A stretch of DNA of 64,000 nt, taken from the NCBI GenBank assembly GCA_021776825.1, contig JAJFFG010000110.1:1-64000 (forward strand), read 5' to 3'. Source of the DNA: Planctomycetota bacterium. GTDB lineage: Bacteria; Planctomycetota; JAJSAM01; JAJVHW01. The notes under the pieces were generated by a model. That model was not told where the DNA came from. It saw only the letters and a list, made by a program, of their open reading frames with translations, and did no database searches. The translations under genes were made by a program, and so were the position numbers. Positions 58,772 to 64,000 of this stretch are shown piece after piece; position 1 is the first letter of the stretch, and each line of letters opens with the position of its first letter.

Positions 58772-60805
58772 GTGAACATCGCTTCCACCGCCGATCGCGT
58801 CGCGTGGGCGGTGGTGGTCGCGGCGGCGGTGGCGGGGGCGACGTTGGCGTTCGAGCCGCCGCGGCACGTATCGACCACGTCGCCGGACTGCGACGTCTTC
58901 CCTGATGCTGAATTCGAGTCTGCGCTGGGCATGCCCGGAGCGCCTCAGCTCCGCGTCCGCATCGCCGAACTGCGGGACGGTCCGCACGGTTGGGAGGTCG
59001 CGACGACGGCGTCGGCGCCGCTCCCGAGCGATCGCCACGTTCGGTTCAGGTGGGTGCACACGGACATCGACGTGCCGATCTCCTGGCGCCAGCGCCCGCG
59101 GACGACGTTTCGTACGCCCGGACTGCCTCCGGCGGGCCCATGGACCTCCCGTCTCTCGACGACGGTCGATCTGTACTTCGGGCGCTCGAGCGATCGCCTC
59201 GCCCGTGCGACCATCGCGCGCCACTTGAGCACAGCCCGGACAGAGCGTCCGACCATGAGCACTGGTCGCGTTTGGACGGTTGACACCATCGGACTTCCCG
59301 ACGGAGTCTCGTTCCAGGCGGAGGCGATCGCCGACCACGTGCTCGTGGCGCGGCTCGAGCCGCTGGACGCGACCGACGTTCCGAAGACGGTGGCGGACTG
59401 GCGGCGATTGTACGCAGCGGGACTCGAACGCCTGGTGGCACGACTCGCAGACGACGGCGCGGCGGTCGTCCACCGCGTCGCCGTCGGCTCGCAGTTGGAG
59501 ATCGCGACGGCGTGGCCGGTCCCGGAGGCGCGGAAGTCGCTCCACCGACTGTGGCGCCCTCTGGGCCCGTTCTCCTCCCTGGCGCCCCCGAGTTCCACGC
59601 AGTTCGCGATCGCGCAGCTGCTCGCTGGTGATGTCGCGAGGCTCGGGGAGGTCCGATTGGCGTTCGGGACCCATCCCGAGAATCGCCCGCATTCGCTCCG
59701 CGGTGCCGTCCGGCGCAACATCTACCTGAGCCGACTCTACGTCTCCACCGAGAGCGACGAGGTCCGCGAATTCGCCGAACGCGAACTGCTCGAGCACAAG
59801 ATCCTGCCCGGAATCGCCCGACGGCTTCTCGCGGCCGAGGCCGATGGTCGTGCCGAGCTGACGCCCGAGCTACGTCGCGATGCGCACAAGTCCCTGAAGC
59901 TCACACGGCTTCACACGACGCCGCACCCGCTGCCGGGACCCGTTTCGGGTGCCGGCACGGCCGGGCTGGCACTCCTGCTCATCCTGCTCGTGCTCCACAC
60001 TCGCGTCGCCTCTCCCCGCGGTCCGGTGCTCGCGGTCCTCTCCGTCGCGTTCGGCCTGGCGGCGATCGCGTTGCACACCTCCGACCCCGGCTGGCGCGCA
60101 CTCACCCCGATTGTCGGTTCCGCGGTCGCCGCCCTCGGCGCGTGGCGGCTTCAGGTGCAGACGAACGGACGCTGGGCGCCGCTCGCCCTGCGCGCGTTCG
60201 TGCTCGCCGGTGCCCTCTACTTCAGTCATTGGGTATTCGGTGCCGTGCTGCTCGCGCGCCTCGCAGCTGGGTGCGTCGCGCTCGCGTTTCTCGCGGTCGC
60301 GACGCTCGCAGGGCCGCTCGTGGTCGATGTGGAGCCGAGGCTCTCCGTGCGTCCGCGCCGTCCTGCTCGGGCGTCCTGGTGGCGACTCGCACTTCCGTTC
60401 GGCATCGGAGTGATCATCGCCGCAGGCAGCGCAGCTCCCACCGTCGTCGCGCTGGCCGACGGCCGACTGGCGCAGCCAATTCAGGCACTGGCCATCCTGC
60501 TGGGCGTCGCCGTGCTCGTCGCAGCCGTTCTCGCGTCGCGCCGTTCTCTGCGCAACGGCCGCGGGGTCCGCGATCTGCCCCCGCTCCTCGTCGTCGGCTA
60601 TATCGCGCCTTTCGTACTGCTCCAGACCGCGACAGTGGTCCACGCCGCGCGCGCGGGTATTGGCCTTGCCGTCCCGCCGTTCGTTCGCGCAATCGCGGTG
60701 GCCTGGGCCCTCTGCGCCGTCGTCGGCGGACTCCTCCGCCTGCTCGACGCTGCCCACGTCCGCTCGCGCGTCGAGCGCACCGGCGAAGGCCCGGTCCTCC
60801 GATGA
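58772..60805 (+). CDS. Multi-pass membrane protein, paralog 1 of 3
   Basis: 677 residues from GTG 58772. An N-terminal membrane helix (VAWAVVVAAAVAGATLAF) is followed by about 370 extracytoplasmic residues containing ADWRRLYAAGLERLVARLAD and VPEARKSLHRLWRPLGPF, and then eight or so C-terminal membrane helices. All three proteins of this group share the order helix, W-R-LYA element, MPEAR-type element and membrane domain. I do not recognise the family and see no catalytic motif. Its stop overlaps the start of paralog 2 (ATGA). Confidence 0.75.
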   Translation: MNIASTADRVAWAVVVAAAVAGATLAFEPPRHVSTTSPDCDVFPDAEFESALGMPGAPQLRVRIAELRDGPHGWEVATTASAPLPSDRHVRFRWVHTDIDVPISWRQRPRTTFRTPGLPPAGPWTSRLSTTVDLYFGRSSDRLARATIARHLSTARTERPTMSTGRVWTVDTIGLPDGVSFQAEAIADHVLVARLEPLDATDVPKTVADWRRLYAAGLERLVARLADDGAAVVHRVAVGSQLEIATAWPVPEARKSLHRLWRPLGPFSSLAPPSSTQFAIAQLLAGDVARLGEVRLAFGTHPENRPHSLRGAVRRNIYLSRLYVSTESDEVREFAERELLEHKILPGIARRLLAAEADGRAELTPELRRDAHKSLKLTRLHTTPHPLPGPVSGAGTAGLALLLILLVLHTRVASPRGPVLAVLSVAFGLAAIALHTSDPGWRALTPIVGSAVAALGAWRLQVQTNGRWAPLALRAFVLAGALYFSHWVFGAVLLARLAAGCVALAFLAVATLAGPLVVDVEPRLSVRPRRPARASWWRLALPFGIGVIIAAGSAAPTVVALADGRLAQPIQALAILLGVAVLVAAVLASRRSLRNGRGVRDLPPLLVVGYIAPFVLLQTATVVHAARAGIGLAVPPFVRAIAVAWALCAVVGGLLRLLDAAHVRSRVERTGEGPVLR

Positions 60806-62802
60806 TCGGCAAGTGGACCCAACGGCTCGCGTGGACCGTCGTGGTCCTCGCCGCGATCGCCGGCGTGGCGATGTCGTTCGTGCGACGACCGACGACGCCG
60901 CCGGCGAGAGTGCCGTCCGTGCGCGCGGTGTCGAGCGACCGGTACCACTCGATCCACCTCGCGCGGTTGGAGGAATCTCGCGGCCGCTGGGTGCTGCGGG
61001 AACAGGTCGACTTCCCGCGTCGGAACCAGACGCACACCGAGATCGAGTGGCCTGGCGGAGTGCCGCATCCGGCGAAGTACGTGATCGAGAGTTCGTCCGC
61101 ACTGCCCGGCATGCCGCGGCTACTCACGGCACCGGGCGCAGAGGACGTCCTGGTGAAGATCGATCTGCGCACGGTGGGTGACGACACCGAGTGGTCCGGC
61201 CAGGTCGGCTCGACTCCGCGCCGGCCTGGGTTCGGCCCCTTCCATCGTCGCGTCACCCGGAACCGATTCGGGCCATGGCCGTTGGACATGGTGCGAGCGT
61301 TGCCGTTCGTGTCCCAGCCGAGCGACAGGTCCGTTCTGCTGCTCGGCCAGTGCCCCGCGAATACCAACGCGACAGCTCCCTCCTCCCTGGCGGAGTGGCG
61401 CGCCCTCTACGCCGCGTCGGTGGATCTTGCCGCACGCGGCGGCCGCCCGGGACGCCGCACGGTCCGTGAGGACCTGTTGATCTTGGGCATGCGAGTTCCC
61501 ATGCCGGAGGCGCGGGCGGCGTTCATCCGTCTTGCCGGCGTCGTGTCGGGCGACGACCGTCAGGATGCCCCGCTTCGCGACCAGCTCGCGCTAGCACGGC
61601 TGCTGGCAGGTGACCTGGCGGCTCAGCCCGACGCATGGCTGCTGTTCGCCCGGCGGCCCGAGCGTCTGCCGCTCGGCGCCACCGGCTTGTGGGAGCGCGG
61701 AGCCTATCTCGCGCAACTGCTCGCCGCCGTCGACGACGCCGACGTGCGCGCGATGGCGACGCGAGAGTTGCTCGAGTCCACAATCGACGCCTACACCGCG
61801 CAGCAGTTGGCCGATGCCGCCCGCGACGGACGGGTCGAACTGTCCGACGAACTCGCGGCCCGAGTGGACGATGCTGCCCCCTGGAGCGTCGCGTGGCACG
61901 GAGGGCTGCCGCACCCACAGAAGTTCCCCGTGGACGCGTTCATCGTGCTCCTGTCCCTGTTGATCGCGATGGTCGCCGTGCCGGTGCGTGCTCGCCGTCC
62001 CTCGCAGGGAGCGGTGGCTGCCTCCTTCGCCGTCGTGATTGGCATCGTCGCGGTAGGCGTTCAGATCGAGGACGCGGACTGGGATCGATTCGTCGGTGTC
62101 GCGGGGTGGTTCGTCGCCGCCATCGGTGCTGGGCAGCTGGCCCGCGTCACGTCGAGCCCTCTCGGGCGCGTCGCCGCAGCGGCACTCGGGGTCGCCGCGT
62201 GCGCGCACGGGCTGTTCCTGGTCGTCGACGGCGAGACGCTCCACCGAGTGGGAGACGCCGCCGCCGCGGTCGGCATCGTGTCGGTGACACTGCTGGCGGC
62301 GACGCTCGTGCGCCCGCTAGAGCGACCGCGTCCAGCTCTCCCGCGACGCCCGGCCCGCGGGGCGCCGTGGCGCCTCGGGGTCTCGTTCTGCGTGCTTGCC
62401 GCCGCAATTGGGTTCGTCCGAGCGCAGACGGTGAGACTCTGGATCACCACTCCGCCTGACCCGCTCCTCGACGCCGTCGCGTTCGTCGTCACGGAGGGCG
62501 TCGCGATCGCCGTCATGTTCGCCGCTCTGATCACGTGGCGACAGGCGCTGCGCGACGGCGCCGTGGTGCGGATGTCTCCGCCGGCGCTGGTTCTCGGGCT
62601 CGCGGCTCCCCTGGCGTTCACCCACGCGGCTGCCCTCACTCAGCTCGCGCGTGGACTCCACGGATCGGTGATCCCGCCGTGGCTTGAAGGCGCGCTGAAC
62701 GCATTCGTCCTGTTCGCGTTGTGCGGCGGCCTCTTCCGGCTCCACGATGCGGCGCGTGTGCGGGCGCGCATCGAGATTGCCGGCACGGGGCGTGCAACGT
62801 GA
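60802..62802 (+). CDS. Multi-pass membrane protein, paralog 2 of 3
   Basis: 666 residues, ATG overlapping the previous stop. The N-terminus (WTQRLAWTVVVLAAIAGVAM, then SFVRRP) is nearly the same as in paralog 3. AEWRALYAASVDLAARG and VPMPEARAAFIRLAGVV match the other two. A soluble region to about residue 370 precedes eight or so membrane helices. Family unknown. The stop overlaps the GTG start of paralog 3. Confidence 0.75.
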   Translation: MIGKWTQRLAWTVVVLAAIAGVAMSFVRRPTTPPARVPSVRAVSSDRYHSIHLARLEESRGRWVLREQVDFPRRNQTHTEIEWPGGVPHPAKYVIESSSALPGMPRLLTAPGAEDVLVKIDLRTVGDDTEWSGQVGSTPRRPGFGPFHRRVTRNRFGPWPLDMVRALPFVSQPSDRSVLLLGQCPANTNATAPSSLAEWRALYAASVDLAARGGRPGRRTVREDLLILGMRVPMPEARAAFIRLAGVVSGDDRQDAPLRDQLALARLLAGDLAAQPDAWLLFARRPERLPLGATGLWERGAYLAQLLAAVDDADVRAMATRELLESTIDAYTAQQLADAARDGRVELSDELAARVDDAAPWSVAWHGGLPHPQKFPVDAFIVLLSLLIAMVAVPVRARRPSQGAVAASFAVVIGIVAVGVQIEDADWDRFVGVAGWFVAAIGAGQLARVTSSPLGRVAAAALGVAACAHGLFLVVDGETLHRVGDAAAAVGIVSVTLLAATLVRPLERPRPALPRRPARGAPWRLGVSFCVLAAAIGFVRAQTVRLWITTPPDPLLDAVAFVVTEGVAIAVMFAALITWRQALRDGAVVRMSPPALVLGLAAPLAFTHAAALTQLARGLHGSVIPPWLEGALNAFVLFALCGGLFRLHDAARVRARIEIAGTGRAT

Positions 62803-64000
62803 GGTCACGTTGGACACAGCGACTCGCGTGGGCGGTCGTCGTGCTCGCCGCGGTCGGCGGCGCGGTGACGTCGTTTGTGCGACGGCCGGGCGGGTTGGTC
62901 GCGGTCACGCCGAGTGTTCGTCCCGGTGAGGGCGACGAAGGGCCCTTCGTGCGGGTGGCGCGACTGCGCGAGTGGCGAGGCCGGTGGGCGGTCCAGGACT
63001 CCGTGCGCCTGCGGTTCCCGGGACAGTCGCGGCTGACGCTCTCTTGGCGCGAGACCCGCTTCGACGCCGCGCTACCGACGAGCGCGGACCGTCGCCGCAC
63101 GCGTGTCCCAGGAACGCCCCTCACCTACCTGACCGAGCGCTCCGCTGGCGATGTGCTGAACGTACGCCTCTCGGGCGGCACGCCCGCGGTTGTGTGGACT
63201 GCCCGACGCTCGCGTCCCCGCGATGGGCCGGCACGGACCATCCTCCTCGGCGCGAGTCGGTGGCCGCCGGGGATCGTCGTGGTCCCCGACTGGAGTGCGG
63301 GCGAGCCGCCACCCGAAGCCGTCGCCGAGTCACTCATCCTCATGCGCTTCGACGACGAGGGAGATCCCGCGGAGGCGTTCACGGTGGAGGACTGGCAGCG
63401 TGCGTACGCGGAGTCGGTCGAGCGCGCAGGAGAGGCGCTGGCAAGCCGCGACTACATCGGGCCGGCCAGCGCTGAGACCGCGGTACGCGAACTCGTGGCG
63501 CTGGGAGTGCGCGTGCCCATGCCGGCCGCCCGGGCTGCGCTCGCTGGGCTCGTGGAACCGCTCTCTCTCGAGGCACCGCGCGACGACTGGATTCTCGAAC
63601 GACTCGGGTTTGCTCGTCTGCTCGCGGGCGATGCGGCCGTGCTTCCAGAGGTAGCGGCCGCGCTGCGGTGGGGCGGCAGAGGCCTCCCGCCAGACTTGGT
63701 GGCAGCGCCGAAGCGCATGGCCTACCTGGCTCGACTCCTCGTGGCCGTCGACGACCCGGCCGTGCGCGACCTCGCCGTGGAGCACCTGCTGACGTGGGGA
63801 CTCGCGGCCGACGTGTTCCAGCGACTCGCCGACGCGCAGGAGGACGGCCTCGTCGACCTGCCACCGGAACTCGCCGAGCGCGTCCAGGCGATGGCGCCGT
63901 GGAACCGCGCGTGGTCCGTGGGACCTCTGACGCAGCGCGGGATCCGCCGTGGCGTCGTGAGCGCTCTGGTCGCTCTCCTTCTTGCCGTGTGCGGAGTCCT
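62799..64000 (+). CDS. Multi-pass membrane protein, paralog 3 of 3, cut by the right edge
   Basis: About 400 residues are visible from GTG 62799, in frame to the window end. It starts RSRWTQRLAWAVVVLAAVGG and continues TSFVRRP, then shares EDWQRAYAESVERAG and VRVPMPAARAALAGLVEP with its neighbours. The first C-terminal membrane helix (VVSALVALLLAVCGVL) is being entered at the edge. Coupled to paralog 2 by a GTGA overlap. Confidence 0.8.
   Translation, partial: MRSRWTQRLAWAVVVLAAVGGAVTSFVRRPGGLVAVTPSVRPGEGDEGPFVRVARLREWRGRWAVQDSVRLRFPGQSRLTLSWRETRFDAALPTSADRRRTRVPGTPLTYLTERSAGDVLNVRLSGGTPAVVWTARRSRPRDGPARTILLGASRWPPGIVVVPDWSAGEPPPEAVAESLILMRFDDEGDPAEAFTVEDWQRAYAESVERAGEALASRDYIGPASAETAVRELVALGVRVPMPAARAALAGLVEPLSLEAPRDDWILERLGFARLLAGDAAVLPEVAAALRWGGRGLPPDLVAAPKRMAYLARLLVAVDDPAVRDLAVEHLLTWGLAADVFQRLADAQEDGLVDLPPELAERVQAMAPWNRAWSVGPLTQRGIRRGVVSALVALLLAVCGV

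Noticed and set aside
55775-59797. 1,340-codon open frame on the minus strand
   Set aside because: It overlaps valS in another frame and three plus-strand genes; composition is Arg/Asp/Val-rich as expected for a shadow in high-GC DNA.

Overview
The window is high-GC, gene-dense bacterial chromosome. The gene content points to Planctomycetota: a DUF3299 lipoprotein, a thioredoxin/PDZ protein of the type common in that phylum, an H-X9-DG protein related to DUF1559 pseudopilins, DUF1572 and DUF885 proteins, and a sugar-dehydrogenase/cytochrome fusion. The large lipid synthase operon resembles myxobacterial ones, so Myxococcota or another high-GC lineage cannot be excluded. I see no phage, no CRISPR array, no rRNA and no tRNA. 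Many genes begin 6-9 bases after a TANNNT box with no ribosome binding site, which suggests widespread leaderless transcription.

Layout. 1-5.7 kb: a truncated thioredoxin-like gene, an acetyltransferase, two DinB-like proteins, a quinone oxidoreductase and a LolD/MacB-type ABC transporter, followed by a DUF3299 lipoprotein carrying thirteen 24-bp repeats. 7.1-7.7 kb: a non-coding stretch made of two 259-bp elements with terminal inverted repeats. 7.7-20 kb: a secreted sugar dehydrogenase with two CxxCH motifs, peptidase E, rhomboid protease, DUF493 protein, a minus-strand operon (FKBP lipoprotein, MddA-like methanethiol methyltransferase, large lipoprotein), an alpha/beta hydrolase and several exported proteins. 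21.0-23.2 kb: a thioredoxin/PDZ gene with two in-frame UGA codons exactly where the redox cysteines should be, which I read as a selenoprotein with a UxxU motif, followed by a cyanophycinase-like lipoprotein. 23.4-28.5 kb: two response regulators, a SecD-P1-like lipoprotein, a methyltransferase and a DUF885 hydrolase.

28.7-47.7 kb is one translationally coupled operon for a polyunsaturated-fatty-acid (Pfa) synthase. It encodes a PfaD-type enoyl reductase, a 2,338-residue KS-AT-ACP-ACP-ACP-KR-DH protein, a 2,229-residue KS-CLF-AT-DH protein, a small PH-like membrane protein, and a fusion of a PlsC acyltransferase with a permuted NlpC/YiiX papain-like domain. The last gene probably moves the finished acyl chain to membrane lipid. 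47.8-64 kb: a broken TPR metallopeptidase gene, an H-X9-DG protein, a small molybdopterin-domain protein, hisS, a phosphotransferase, an M28 peptidase, valS, a thioredoxin-fold/TPR protein, and a tandem triplet of paralogous membrane proteins, the third cut by the window edge.

The most notable points are the UxxU selenoprotein, the Pfa operon with its PlsC-YiiX fusion, the leaderless-promoter pattern and the paired 259-bp elements. Three genes appear interrupted by frameshifts, two of them in homopolymer runs, so sequencing error should be considered for those. The left and right ends cut genes.
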